64,000 nucleotides of DNA from Opisthocomus hoazin (taxonomy: Eukaryota; Chordata; Aves; Opisthocomiformes; Opisthocomidae): NCBI RefSeq assembly GCF_030867145.1, contig NC_134428.1:3720001-3784000 (forward strand), given 5' to 3'. Position numbers and translations under genes: made by a program. This document shows, piece by piece, positions 26,999 through 39,694 of the stretch (position 1 is the stretch's first letter; the number at the start of each line of letters is the position of its first letter). Below the pieces are notes generated by a model. It had not been told where the DNA came from and made no database searches. It was given only the letters and a program-made list of their open reading frames with translations.

Positions 26999-27058
26999 AT
27001 GGTTGAACTCGATGACCTTAAAGGTCTTTTCCAGCTTAAGTGATTCTATGCTTCTATT
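26999..27058 (+). mobile_element. CR1 LINE 3'-end scrap
   Basis: GGTTGAACTCGATGACCTTA followed by AAAGGTCTTTTCCAGCTTAA and GTGATTCTATGCTTCTAT is the usual terminal segment of an old CR1 copy with its ATTCTATG-like tail. Confidence 0.75.
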
Positions 27059-29865
27059 TCTGAAGCTTAAAACGGCACCACCTAGAAACCTGAATTTTAG
27101 TGACAATAAGAGTGGGTTTGGGATGTGAAGGCTTTGAGGAGCAGGGAAGTGAACATAAGTCTAATTCCATTCACCTGAACCAGAGGTACGCAGTACCAGA
27201 ATGCCTAGAACTGGATACAGCGGTGGTAGATGGATGCAGTTATTTATAGAACTTTACTTCACACACTACCACGATGGAACACACCTGCCTATTTCAGGTA
27301 TCTGACCATGAATAGGGTCCAGGTATGGCCACAGTCCAGCTTAGAGTACCCCCTTAACCTCACGCAGCCTGGAGAACCTGCAAGTTCATGGCAGCCCCCA
27401 GGCAGTGAGTGACAACCAGCACTTTTCCTTCTTTTGGAACGCTGTGTATGCAAACTTTTTTTTAGTTATTTCTACATTTTGCACTGACTTCCCTCCCCAT
27501 TCAAAAACACAAAGTTTCTAAACTAAAGCAGAGCCCAAGAGTCAGAATTAGGACTCATTACTTAACCATATTAAAGCAGCTCTAACACATGCATTAACAC
27601 GATTTCATTCTTTTCTCTCTTTCCCATGCCACTTAGTGCACACAGGATTGATGAGCCACAAAGCCAAGTAGTTTAGAAGACTCTGTTTACTCCCTACCCT
27701 CCTTGCTTAATCTGTCAAAAACCCTCTCTGGACACATGAGCCCCCCCCTCCACTCCCCAGTTACCTGTCCTTGTTCTCTTCCTCACCCTTTCATTCTAAA
27801 TAACCTTTTCTCCACACCACCTGAGTCTACAGAGGAATAATTGAGAGCAAAGGCAAGAGAGGCTCCTATGCTGGCCTAGGAGGATGGGATAGCTGACCAG
27901 ACCAACAGACACCAGTGTGGGTCACCTTTGGTCTGAGATGCCCAGGCTAAAGCACAATGGTTGCCTTTAGAAAGCTGGTCCATGTATGACCTGGTTAACA
28001 ACCGAATAAACCACAATATGCCTGGTGCAGATAAAATATGCAGATTTACTGGTAAAGTTCTTAACACTACCACCCCACTCCCCCAAAATTCATTAGAGCG
28101 CAGATGTGTTGGATGTGAAGCTAAAGCTTCCAGTTATTTACAACAGATATCTTCCATCTTTTCTCCCTTGCTACGCACCAACTAGAACTGTACACGTGTT
28201 AGTTCTGATGCTCAACCAAGCACACTGCAGACAAGGATTCAGGCTCACTTTCATTCCACCTTCAATCTATAGATGAGCCTGTTTATAACTCACTGCCATG
28301 CGCTTCTCCCTGCTCTCCATCACCTGGCTCTAGAAAGCCCAGACTCAATTCCTAATTGAAGGGACTACCCTAGTCTCACCTAGCTCTGCCAAGTCCCACA
28401 AGCACTAAAGCTTCTCTTGTACCTTTTTACCACCACCACCCACCCACGCTTCCTAGCACTGTGCCCAAGACAATACCTTTAACATTCTTTGTGATTAAAC
28501 AGAAATGAGACAGTGTGGCTACAGATTCAAACACTCAAAAACTAGGAAACGTTAGTATTCAGGCTGTTCGGCGCTGTAATTCCACCCTCCGTGGTTACAC
28601 TGTGTTACTGGCTCCATTCCCCACAGGACCCCTGTGCCTGGGGATGACATGCCAAGGGCTACGCAGGACTCCTCTGCAGGCACACAGCCACCAGCTGTGA
28701 TGAAACAGGGCGGCTGGGAAAGAAAAGTGTCACAGACAAACAGCTGAATGCCAGACACAAGAAGGCTGTTGAAGGGATGAGTAGAGCTCCTATGTGATGC
28801 TCCTTGCGTAAGCCAAACATTTCACAGCCAGTGCCGCTGGAGAACGTACATGGTGAGCATTTGTGGCATGGCAGAACATTACTGTTACTCTGGCCATGGC
28901 CTGAGGTGTCAAACTGGGGGCTGCGTTTGTTTGTAATACTTCTACAGCACCCTGTAAAGGTTTGCCTGTCAGGCAAAAGAGACAAAGTTAACCCTACACT
29001 TCAGAATGGTGTCGGGAAGATAATTATTTATTCATCAGCATACAAATTGTTCATAAAAAAAAATCCATGCAACTTTCAGAAGTCTCAGTAATATGCATAG
29101 CACTGATAATTATTCGTTACAGGATGGATAAAAGTAAATCCATGACTTGCTGTCTATTTAACAAGCCTGTTTAGCATCATCTTTGTGCACAGGTCAGTGC
29201 AAAGGCTGTACAGATGGATACTACGGATCACCACCAGCCCTCTACAGTTTTCTAATGTATATGTGAACAGGAACAAGTTAGGGCTGCTTAAATATAACCA
29301 ATTCTGACACTTCCTAACTTTTGAGTGTTAGGTGTGTAGATTAGACATTCTTCATCTGCAGTATATAAATAAAAATTAATTGTTACAGAAGCGAGACTCA
29401 TTTGTATTTTCAAAATGGTTTAGGTTACGTGAACATTTTGCATTTTTCATAAACATATACTTAATTCAGTGCTTACTATAGCAGTGCATTGAATGAAGCG
29501 CACAATCAAAGTATCAAACTTCTATTCAGGACACTACCCTATTCTTTTTACTGTGTCTGAACTATGTTTTACAAAGAATAAAAACTTTTCCAGTCTTCAT
29601 CGTGACAGTCTTCGATGGCTCACGAAGCAGCTGATTACACCCACCATCTTAAACTCCTGTCCCATTTGATCACGCTGCTAAGTAGAGAATAAGATTCCAG
29701 TTCAACCAGCAACTTAAACAGAATTAGCCAGCACTGCATTAGACTGAGCAACTCATCCTTCCCTTCATCAACATCTTCCACCCCAGCTTTTTTCTGTGCC
29801 TTCACTTCATATCAGTTATGCATCCACGCAACAAACAGAGGAAACTTGTTTCATCTAAAGCCAGA

Positions 29866-30080
29866 TGGACTTCATTTCTTCCCCATGAGGGTGATGAAAC
29901 ACTGGTCCAGGTTGCCCAGAGAAGCTGTGGCTGCCCCCTCCCTGGCAGGGTTCAAGGCCAGGTTGGATGGAGCTGTGAGCAACCTGGTCTGGTGGAAGAT
30001 GTCCCTGCTGATGGCAGGGGGGTTGGAACCAGATGATCTTGAAGGTCCTTTCCAACCCAAACCATTCGATGATTCTATGA
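29866..30080 (+). mobile_element. CR1 LINE fragment, 3' end
   Basis: The block contains GGTGATGAAACACTGGTCCA, GGTTGCCCAGAGAAGCTGTG, GGCCAGGTTGGATGGAGCTG and the end TGAAGGTCCTTTCCAACCCA with CATTCGATGATTCTATGA. This is the CR1 C-terminus and 3' UTR on the plus strand, related to the fragment at 10345 but in the opposite orientation. Confidence 0.88.
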
Positions 30081-31657
30081 CTTTCAGAACAGTAGTTTGA
30101 GCCTGCAGTCTCCAAGCCCAGTGAGTGGCCACAGGAATTGTTACGATGACAAAACTCAAAAAGAGGACTACTTTTAGCACAGGTACTGGCACAAAGTGCT
30201 TATGGAAACACAGCCAAACAAACAAGGAGTACTTTTTAAACCCCTATTTTTGGCTGTTTAAGTGGTTAAGCACAGGAAATGTTTTGCAGAAAGGTTGTAT
30301 AATCTTCATCACACAAGGTTTTCAAAACTCAGCTTTAAAGGGAAGCATATTTTGAAAGGAGGCTCGACAAGAGGCTCACAGAAGTCTCTTCAACCTGGTG
30401 CATTCCAAGCTGTCAATAGTGTGTTTAGAATTACTTGGTATACAAACTCTGTGCAGTTCCATTCTCTGCATAATTCCCTTCCCCCAAAAAAAGTTGTAGG
30501 CAATTATACTCCTGTAGAAATTTTAAAAACACTAGTTTTGTTCAAGGCTGCACAGCCATAAATCCAAGAATATTTATAAACCAAAACCCACACAGAAAAC
30601 AAGTTCTGAAGGATGACTTTCTAAATAGCATTCTGCAGAGCCATGTATTCCCCTAGCACATGACAATGCTAATGCTGCCGACACTCCAGTCACAGCATCC
30701 TCCTAAGGCCTCCAAATCTATCTGCAGAGCAATCATTCTCTCTCTCCAACTTCAAATTCTTGCTTTTTTTCCTTCACAGACTGGTCAAAAGTCCTCTCCT
30801 GGTTTTCTAGGAGTTTGAGTCTTGACACATTCCAGAATATCTTAATATTAAGTGTTATACACTAGAAATTACAGAAGCTGATGCTTCTGAGTCTGATATA
30901 GTTTGAAAACTTCCAACCACATACGCCAGTATCGAATATAGCAAGCCACTTGCTTCTAGCAAGTTGAATTAATATTCCACTGCAAAGAGATCCAAGTGCT
31001 CATAGCAACAGATATTCAAACCCATTCATATCTTGTAAAGCAAAATATTGATAAAAACTCATTGTGAATTTTGAAGTCTAGCAGTAAATCTGAAGAAAGT
31101 TCTACATAAATCAGTTAGTGACAAGTTACCAAAAAGCCCAAGACTCTGACATAATTGCATATGCTTTTGTCTGTAATGTACTAAAACTAGAGCTTTTTAT
31201 TAGGTGCTCGCTTGTAGACATATCAAGTCTACAGCAGTTTTGAAGCTTGATGATTTTTCTTATTTACAAGATAATTTTTGAAAGAACAGAAAGCTTGTTC
31301 ACGAATATAGTACTGAAAACTGCATCTGAGGGAACTAAATTCACTAAGACTTGCCCAAGTTAATTAAATTTTTGGAAAACTGGCATACACTGCATCAGAA
31401 AGCTTTGATACCATTCCTAGTTACAATGGTTGCATAAAGCCTTTAATTTCAGAAGAGAAGTTAAACAGCTAACATCAACTGGAAATTTTAATGTAACTGC
31501 TCATTTCAGCCCCTACTAAAGAGAAAATAACGGTTGAGAAAATTATGTGGATTACATTACAGCTTATCTTTAATAAAAAAGTTATGTTTTTTTTTAAATG
31601 CAAAGATGGTGGTTTTCAAAAAGAACAATAAACAAATGATAAAATATCCCAACTTAC

Positions 31658-31760
31658 GGGAATATTATGGTCCTTTCTTCCTTTATGAGAGGAAGCAATA
31701 TGAGCAAGGTATTGAATAACCTTCTTCGTGTTTTCAGTCTTCCCAGCACCAGATTCACCT
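31658..31760 (-). pseudogene. MYH10: MYH10-like P-loop (Walker A) exon
   Basis: The 103 bp exon has acceptor TTTTGCAG and donor GTAAGT. It encodes [20 protein letters not shown] and ends [18 protein letters not shown] is the ATP-binding P-loop, and the NIP end is the loop 1 site where MYH10 can take its neuronal insert. Only one change (Val to Ile) is seen. It is the only motor exon I find, and no exon upstream of it is recognisable in 31761-36000. Confidence 0.88.
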
Positions 31761-33125
31761 CTGCAAAACATTTCAGACATTTTCCTCAAAACTGATTTTC
31801 AACAACTTATGAAACCTTTGTTTAAAGCAACCTCATTTCATTCCATTTACGGCTTTGACTACACAACAGACCTTCACTGTCTAGAACAAAAAGCACTGAT
31901 GTTGCAGGGAACTACATGGTGTTTGTTTGAAATACTTTCTTCATCCTAAAGATCAGCTTAGCATTAAGATGTTGATACAATGCATCACATTAGTGTGATT
32001 AAAAGCTTTTTGCTATGTGCCTGAATTCCTGTGTTACCTTAAGTAACAAGAAACAGCCCTGTCCTCTGCCTTGATCACAAGTCCAGAGACAGATTTATTC
32101 AGAGTGCAGAGACATATATATTAGTTTTCTTAAAATCATTATGCACACACACTTTTATATTTAGCATCATTTTAATATATTGTATATACCAGGAGCTGGT
32201 TATGAGTATTACCAAGTTGATGGAAACATTCAGTATCTTTAGAAGCCAGTTTCAAAGTACAGTAAAACATATTTTAAAGAAACAGATTCTTTGCACTGCT
32301 TATCAGAGACTCTTAGCTAGTTAAAAAATATATTTCTGGCCATACGGCTACATGAATTCATTAAGAAATGAATTTATTAGTGCAGAGTGGTACAGTACAG
32401 AGATAAATAAAGACAGCAAATGCACATTTACTTCTTAAGACAGAGGTAGAGTTAAAGCAGAACGTTTTTAGACAGAATTTATTGTAGTGTTTACATACAC
32501 GATATTGTAGGCAGGAAGCGTTAACAAGTTCATATCACTATAATTACAAATGATGTTACTACAGCTCTTTTTAAAAAAATAAAAATTAGGTCTTGTCTTC
32601 AGATAAGTCCAGGCACATCAATGGGATTACCAGGTCTCACTTAGCCATGATTAACTGGCAGTAGATTACTGGAGAAAGATCCCATTTCAAGCGAGACAGT
32701 GACTGCCACTAGCAACTCTGACGGGTGTGAAGCAGAAACGCATTTCATTAGAGGGATTTGTGTGGAAAAAGTCAAAGTAGTTCCGTCATTCAACAGTCCT
32801 TCAGAAATTAAAGTTTGGAAACCAACTACTTTAAGAATGACAAGTGTACATTTTGCATGCTTGCATATTTCTCAGCTAAGATACTCAGAACAGCAATGTT
32901 AATTTAGCAGGGGGAGTTTAAGCACATTCTTACAGTCTTCACCTTCCTCCACCATGCTGCATACGTCAGTTTTGCAGCTAGTCTGCATTCACTTGAGTAT
33001 TTAGTACCTTCAGACCTGCACTTCTTGATCAGATAGGCAGCTTAGAAGCATCCCTATCCTCACATTACACCTAACCTCCGCAAAAATGAGACAATATAGC
33101 ACTTGAAATTTTAACTTTGCATACA

Positions 33126-33179
33126 CAGAAAGGATATCACCCCAGAAAGAATATCACCCCAGAAAGGATATCACCCCAG
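33126..33179. repeat. 18 bp tandem repeat, three copies
   Basis: CAGAAAGGATATCACCCC occurs at 33126, 33144 and 33162. The middle copy has A instead of G at one position. Confidence 0.95.
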
Positions 33180-33626
33180 ATGTTCAAAGAGAATGGACTC
33201 TAAAGCAATGTCATTTCTTCTTACCTTCCAACCCTCTCAAATGACGGAAAGCCCACGGGACAGCTGCGCTAGCAGAGGTGACCTCTCGCTATGAGGTGGC
33301 CATATGTGCACTCCTCCACCCATGAGCAAGCAGCAATGGAGACTGAGGAAGTGCACTCACAGCAGCTTAGCAAACCCATCATGGAAAAGTAGCCTACAAG
33401 AGCTAGGTACAAACTTCAGGTGAAACAGCTTATCTGTTTGACCTGACAGAACACTATCAGTCCCTAGGTTTTGCAGGAGAAAACTTTTAACTGAAAACAC
33501 TAAAAAAAAAAGTTGATTCTGCAGACAAGCTATGGGATATTTATCACAGCCTCAGTTACCAAGTTGTGGCCTGCAATACTAGAGGGTTAATCAAGGCACC
33601 TGATTTTATTGATGGCATACATCAAT

Positions 33627-33673
33627 AAAACAGACCCGCTCTCTCGGACCGCACCGGCGCCGCACGCTCCCGA
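33627..33673 (-). mobile_element. Short ERVL LTR piece
   Basis: Thirty-nine bases (33627-33665) are identical to 36187-36225 inside the solo LTR, including CTCTCGGACCGCACCGGCGC. A few more bases match beyond a two-base difference. There is no LTR end on either side and the flanks are unrelated AT-rich DNA, so this is not a normal insertion. Confidence 0.8.
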
Positions 33674-35997
33674 ATTCTCAGAAGCAACTACATCAACCTG
33701 TCCAAAACCATTTTGTTCCATTGTTCCTCATAAGACAAACATCACTGAAAAATAATACAGAATACCAGAGATTAAAAATCACTGTGCTCAATTAGTCAAA
33801 ACTTTCCAGTGATTGAGAGTAGTTCCTTGAAACTTGTTGACTATGCTAGCTTTACTCATTGCATGGGAAAACTTGGAAGGTATTACTTGAAGAGCTGGTT
33901 ACAAAGAAGATTACTCTGAGAATTAGCTAATGGATAACTCGGTTTCCTTTTTGCCAAGATACCATCGATGTGCAACACAAACTGGGTGTACTTTGGGACC
34001 GCTACAAGTGGAAGAACACACTTTGACTCTTAATGAACAATCCCATTTCTACCCAGGCCAGAGTCTCCACATACAAGACAAATGTGAAGACTGACAAGCA
34101 GGAATAAAAGACCTCAGGTGCCAATACAGTCTCCCTTTTACTACAGTGTTTACATTAACATAATTCATGACTTCAAGCAATATAATAATATAATAAAAGC
34201 AGTCTTGCCTGTTTCTAGATGTATATTAAAATATGCTTAATGCTAAAACTATTCTAGCAGATAAGAGAAGCAAGAAGAGTAGTGCAGCAAAATATACATT
34301 TACGTTTTAAAACAATACCGTTTGTTCTAACTGTCATCAGAGCTTGGGAACGCATTATTAGTCGTGCCTTTAAAATTGCACAAAATCTTTTCTGCCAAAT
34401 CATAGAAACAAAGTTTATCAAAATTTAAAGGAGGAAAATCTACTCTGACACATCCAGTGACGAGAAAATAGTAGAATAAATACAGTCCAGATGTCGACTT
34501 TCTAAAAGGGCAGCACACATTGGAAGAGTCCAGTAATCAACAGGATTTTCTGGCATACGCACCAGTAAAGCTTCATACAGCACAGGAAGGTCGAAAGCTT
34601 GCAATACATTCCTTTTGCTAAAAAGCCTTTAAATCTAATAGTGATTTTTTTTTTTCCTCGAGAAAATCTTTATGCAAGTTCTCATTCAAAAGCAACGCTA
34701 ATGGATGTTATCATCCTAGTTCTCCTCTCCCTGGAGCTTACAAGTATGCCAAATATTTCCTGCAGGACAGAGTGTTAGATAGCTCTGCTGCCATATACTA
34801 TAAAAGAATTAGAAGATTTAGGATTAAGTCCTTTTCATTTACAGAAATAATGACATCTGCGTACTTTAGTTCTTTCCTAGGAGTGCAAACACACAGATTA
34901 TAAAAATAAATTAAAATCTACCTCTATCAACCTGCCCAAAAAAGGTAAACTTTTAGTAACACTATGTACAATATTTATGGAATGGAGATTGTATCACGAA
35001 GCTAAGGATTAACTTTTTCAAAACCTTGTTTTAATACAACTCAATTAATATGTTACCATAAATTAAACAACCCAAACCCTTGGCTGAGATCCTAGCCTTA
35101 CTTCAGTCAATGGCAGCTTTGCTAATGACTTCAGTAAGGTCGTAATTTCACCTGCTTTATTTCAGTCTCAATTCCACTACCAGTAGAAACAAAACCTTCC
35201 CAGCCTGAATTCAAATGCTGTATCAACTCCAGCCAGGGGCTACGGCAAACAGCGCATCCAAGCAAGCAAACCGTCCTTAGCAATAGCCTCAGGCTGGAGG
35301 TACAAGGTTATTCCATCAATTAACTGAAGGATCTCTCCATTACAAACTACGTTACAGAGACAGGTCAAGGAAAGTCTGACAGTCGCTGGTAAATTGATGC
35401 AGTATCTAGAATTAAAGCTTTTTTCCCTAGAGCAGCAAAAGCTTCTGCTCTGAAGCAGCTTCAAACACATTTAAAAGACAAAAAGCTCAGCTGGCATAAG
35501 CACTTTGAAGTTTCTACATGGTTTTAAATTCATTGCGTGTAAAGCTATAGAGTCCTTTCCAATAAAGGAAAGTACTTTTCAGGCAAATTTATCTCAGCTA
35601 CACTTTGGTTAGCAAAAATTAGTGCCTGACTTCTCAACCAGCTGCAATTTCCCCCCCAAGCAACTTGAGACCAGATCTTGCACAGAAGTAAAAGGCATTT
35701 CCTCTACTGAACAGATCACCATCGAGAAAACAAGTAAAGCAAACATAGCGGGAGAGGACTCGCAGGTCATAAAGCAAATCAGCAACACGCAGGAACGGAA
35801 GCCAGTCCTCTGACTTCCAGGAGAACAGCATGCTCTTCCCATGCGGCCCACTTCTAGTGGCAGTTGTTATTCCACGAACAGGTCAAACGCCTGCCTGGGA
35901 AAGATGATGTTCTAAAGGAAAACGGTAGCAAAACAGTTACTTTTCTTATTGTCAGGCAGGTTTGCAACATCTGCACATCTTCTTGTGACAGCTACAG

Positions 35998-36404
35998 TGC
36001 TTTGGTTTCGGCTGCCGCCGGCAACAAAAGCGCCACGCGGCCCCCCCTCCCCCCCGCTGCGGTGCGGAGGAGAATGGAAAGAAAACAGGCAGAAAACCGG
36101 TGGGTCGGGATAAGGGCAGTTTAACAGAACAAAAAACAGAGGGAAACAGGAACAACAACGATACAGATAAGGAGAAAACACGAGAAAAAACAGACCCGCT
36201 CTCTCGGACCGCACCGGCGCCGCACAGTCCCGAGCCGCGAGAGGGTTCTCGCTGAGCCACCCCCCCCAGCGGAACCCAGTGTGACGTCACAGGGTATGGA
36301 ACACCGGGCTCTGTTTGGCCAGGTGGGGTCAGCCCCCACCCCCCGGCTGTGCCCCTTCCTGGAGTCCGGTGAAAATTAACCCTGTCCTGGCCGAACCCAG
36401 GACA
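35998..36404 (-). mobile_element. Solo ERVL-type LTR with 5-bp target duplication
   Basis: The LTR runs TG to CA on the plus strand (TGCTTTGGTTTCGGCTGCC to CCCAGGACA) and matches both LTRs of the provirus at 36831-43475 along its whole length. It is flanked by a perfect direct repeat TACAG at 35993-35997 and 36405-36409. A 5-bp duplication is typical of ERVL-class elements. The internal region was lost by recombination between the two LTRs. Confidence 0.92.
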
Positions 36405-36830
36405 TACAGCACTCAGCACTGGCAGGACAAGGCAACACCACCACCTCTTCCTGAACTGGTAAATGAGTTTCTGGATTTTAGGGAAGTCTAACTAGTTTGA
36501 AATTCCTTACTGAAATCGCACTGTGAGAACTGGCACCCTTCCACCACCAGCCAGCTAGCCGTTAATGTCACTAGCAGATCAGGGGCTCCGCAGAACCTGC
36601 AGTGTAGTGCTGTGAGTCACGTAGACAGAAGGACACAAAATGACACCTGCAAAGAAAGCTTTAAAATTCAAAGACAGACTTCTCTTCCTCTTGCTACCTT
36701 TGCACAAAGTCTACTGCAAGCTAACAATATTTGCGAAGATAAACATCTGGAGTATATTAGGATGGTCAGATGCAGTTAGTGTCATCTGTCCCATTACAGA
36801 TCATATCTGTGACTTAAATTGCTGAAAAAC

Positions 36831-37249
36831 TGTTTCGGTTTCGGCTGCCGCTGGCAACAAAAGCGCCACGCAGCCGCCCCTCCCCCCGCCGGCGTGCGGA
36901 GGAGAATGAAAAGAAAGAGGCAGAAACAGGTGGGTCGGGATAAGGGCAGTTTAACAGAACAGCAAACAGAGGGAAAACAGGAACAACAACGATACAAATA
37001 AGGAGAAAACACAACAACGAACCGTACAACCCAGACAGCCACTCTCCCAAAACAGGACCGGCGCTGCGTCCCCCCAAGCCGCGACTGCCTTCCCGCCGCG
37101 CCGCCCCCCCGCACCGGAACCCAGCGTGACGTCACAGGGTATGGAACACCGGGCTCTGTTCGGCCAGGTGGAGTCAGCCCCCACCCCCCGGCTGTGCCCC
37201 TTCCTGGATTCCGGTGAAAATTAACCCTGTTCTGGCCAAACACAGGGCA
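36831..37249 (-). repeat. 3' LTR of the ERVL-like provirus
   Basis: It begins TGTTTCGGTTTCGGCTGCC and ends AAACACAGGGCA on the plus strand, about 419 bp. It differs from the 5' LTR at roughly forty positions by eye, about one base in ten, with several small indels. Confidence 0.9.
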
Positions 37250-37267
37250 TTATCCACCCCTTATTCC
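37250..37267 (-). other. Probable polypurine tract next to 3' LTR
   Basis: On the minus strand the bases just before the 3' LTR are GGAATAAGGGGTGGATAA, nearly all purine, in the place where plus-strand DNA synthesis of a retrovirus is primed. Confidence 0.6.
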
Positions 37268-37742
37268 ATACCATCTACGTCATGCCCAGGTTCCCCATTG
37301 TCCAGTTGATCACCACCATTTCTCCTGTCTCCAGATATCATTCCCTTAGTCTATGGATCATCACTCTAAAGTGTCCATTGAGTTCATTTAATCCGTGACT
37401 TTGGGCTCCATCTGTCGTAACGGTCTCCCGTGGCAGGAGGGGTGATGTGTGGTGATGGTCGGTCACTTGCTGCATCCGGAGCTCACGGCTGATGTATCTG
37501 GTGCGGCCCGTGCCCACAGTCTGCAGGAGATGTTGATCTTGATGAAGTTGCTGGATGCCAGTTGTTGAAAACCAGGTCCAGTTCCATCATCGCTGTGCTC
37601 TGCTAGGTTTTCATCGAAAAAGTCCATCCTTCTTTAATCTGGATGATTCTTACTACGCTACTACTGGTACAAAATATAACAATTATAACAGTGATGACAG
37701 ACAGTGACAGGGTTATTTAACAATTAACTTTATACAATTTAT

Positions 37743-38411
37743 TTATGGACTATTCTCGCCCGTAATCAAATCTCCATGAGGTACACATCCGACTTCCCCA
37801 TCCTTCCGCATTACCCACCAGGTACACCCAGGACCTTGAGCAAAAGCAATCCCGCGGACGGGCTTGCCTTTGCCCGAGGCAGGACTAACCCAAACCATCT
37901 TCCCTAACATGTTCCGCATGTGCACCTCAGGGACTTTATCTCCTTCTACGGGGCACTGAGGTTTTGACTGGGCAGGACCAGGCTGGTTGGTGGATCCCCG
38001 GTTGTTAACCAACCAGGTGACCTTTGCTAAATGGGGATCCCAATTTTTGAAAGTCCCACCCCCCATTGCCCTCAGATAGGTTTTTTAGCAGCCCCTTGTA
38101 CCGCTTGATCTTTCCAGAGGCTGGTGCATGGTAGGGGATGTGATACACCCACTCAATACCGTGTTCTTTGGCCCAGGTGTCTATGAGGCTGTTACGAAAA
38201 TGAGTCCCGTTTTCTGACTCAATTCTTTCGGGGGTGCCATGTCACCACAGGACTTGTTTTTCAAGGCCCAGGATGGTATTCCGGGCGGTGGCATGGGGCA
38301 CAGGGTAGGTTTCCAGCCATCCGGTGGTGGCCTCCAACATTGTGAACACATAGCGCTTGCCTTGGCGGGTTTGTGGCAGTGTGATGTAGTCAATCTGTCA
38401 AGCCTCCCCAT
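37743..38411 (-). pseudogene. Integrase core and C-terminal remnants (ERVL pol)
   Basis: Two broken frames (38411-38181 and 38066-37743) follow the zinc-binding part of integrase and keep pieces of the catalytic core and of a C-terminal region with VHMRNMLGKMVWVSPASGKG. Frame changes lie near 38400 and between 38181 and 38066. The protein is not functional. I describe the breaks only. Confidence 0.7.
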
Positions 38412-39141
38412 ATTTATATTTTAGCCATCGTCCTCCATACCACTGAGGCTTTACTCGCTTGGCTTTTTTGATTGCAGCACATGTTTCACATTCATGCATA
38501 ACCTGTGCGATCGTATCCATGGCCAAGTCCACCCCTCGGTCACGAGCCCATCGGTATGTCGCGTCTCTTCCTTGGTGGCCCGAGGTGTCATGGGCCCACC
38601 GAGCTATAAAGAGTTCACCCTTATGTTGCCAGTCCAGATCCACCTGAGCCACTTCAATCTTAGCAGCCTGATCTACCTGGTGGTTGTTTTGATGTTCCTC
38701 AGTGGCCAGACTCTTAGGGATGTGAGCGTCCACGTGAGGCACTTTTACAACCAACTGCTCCAGGCGGGCAGCAATATCTTGCCACAATGGGGCAGCCCAG
38801 ATAGGTTTGCCTCTGCGCTGCCAGTTGTTCTTGTTCCATTGCTGCAGCCACCCCCACAAGGCATTGGCCACCATCCAAGAGTCGGTGTAAAGACAGAGCA
38901 CTGGCCACTTCTCTCGACTGGCGATGTCTAAAGCCAGCTGGATGGCTTTCACCTCTGCAAACTGGCTGGACTCACCTTCTCCCTCGGCAGTTTCCGCGAC
39001 TTGTTGTGTAGGGCTCCATACAGCAGCCTTCCACGTCCGCTGCTTCCCCACAATGCGACAGGACCCATCCGTGAACAGGGCATACTGTTTCTTATCTTCT
39101 GGCAGCTGGTTATACAGTGGGGCCTCTTCAGCACGTGTCAC
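38398..39141 (-). pseudogene. RNase H and integrase zinc-binding part (ERVL pol)
   Basis: The frame has an RNase H start (ALFTDGSC) with later YTDSWMVANAL, then an integrase HHCC-type zinc-binding motif (HDTSGHQGRD and CETCAAIKKAK). The same frame upstream (39654-39175) holds the RT connection region (GFWSRGYKGSEARYTPTEKE), separated by an in-frame stop at 39175-39177. Confidence 0.85.
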
Positions 39142-39174
39142 CTCCTCCTCTGGCGATGCTCCAAAATCTTTGCC

Positions 39175-39654
39175 TTATGGCCAATCCATGATTACCTCCA
39201 GAATTCCTGGGCGACTGGGGTTTCCCATTCGGGCGCGCTGGGTGATCAGAGCAACCCACTTACTCCACGTAGCATCGGTGGCATGATGCGTAGAGGGGAC
39301 CCTCTCTTTGAACATCCAGCCCAGGACCGGCAATCGTGGTGCTAGGAGGAGCTGTGCTTCAGTGCCAACCACTTCTGAAGCAGCTCGAACTCCTTCATAT
39401 GCTGCCAGAATCTCTTTTTCAGTGGGAGTATAGCGGGCCTCGGATCCTTTGTATCCCCGGCTCCAGAACCCCAGGGGTCGACCTCGAGTCTCCCCTGGTG
39501 ATTTCTGCCAGAGACTCCAGGTTGGGCCATTCTCCCCGGCTGCGGTGTAGAGCACGTTTTTAACATCTTGCCCTGATGGGACTGGACCACGGGCTACGGC
39601 ATGAACTATCTCCCGTTTACTCTGTTCAAATGCCTGTCGTTGCTCAGGCCCCAT
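39175..39654 (-). pseudogene. RT connection region fragment (ERVL pol)
   Basis: This stretch carries the region between the RT and RNase H, with RYTPTEKEILAAYEGVRA. It is in a different frame from the RT proper and ends in a stop before RNase H. A small overlapping frame at 39842-39606 bridges the two, so at least two frameshifts lie between about 39740 and 39640. Confidence 0.75.
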
Positions 39655-39694
39655 TCAAAATCATTCTTCTTCCGGGTCACGTGGTACAGAGGAC

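Larger units (their letters stand above)
25295..31657. other. Intron-like gap where motor-domain exons should be
   Basis: A normal MYH10 gene has the rest of the ATPase head, the IQ neck and the first rod exons between the P-loop exon and the exon at 24971. I scanned both strands for conserved myosin head motifs (switch regions, relay, SH1 helix, IQ) and saw none. The stretch is AT-rich with two small CR1 pieces and no convincing open frame. This points to a large internal deletion or rearrangement. Confidence 0.6.
31761..35997. other. Intron-like sequence, no exon recognised
   Basis: The stretch is AT-rich with only short open frames unlike any family I know. It holds a three-copy 18 bp repeat at 33126-33179 and a small LTR piece at 33627-33673. 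The earlier MYH10 exons, including the start codon exon, are not seen. Confidence 0.5.

Noticed and set aside
35864..37243. Arg- and Gly-rich frames with repeated motifs around 36000 and 37000
   Set aside because: They are translations of the solo LTR and the 3' LTR, which explains their similarity.
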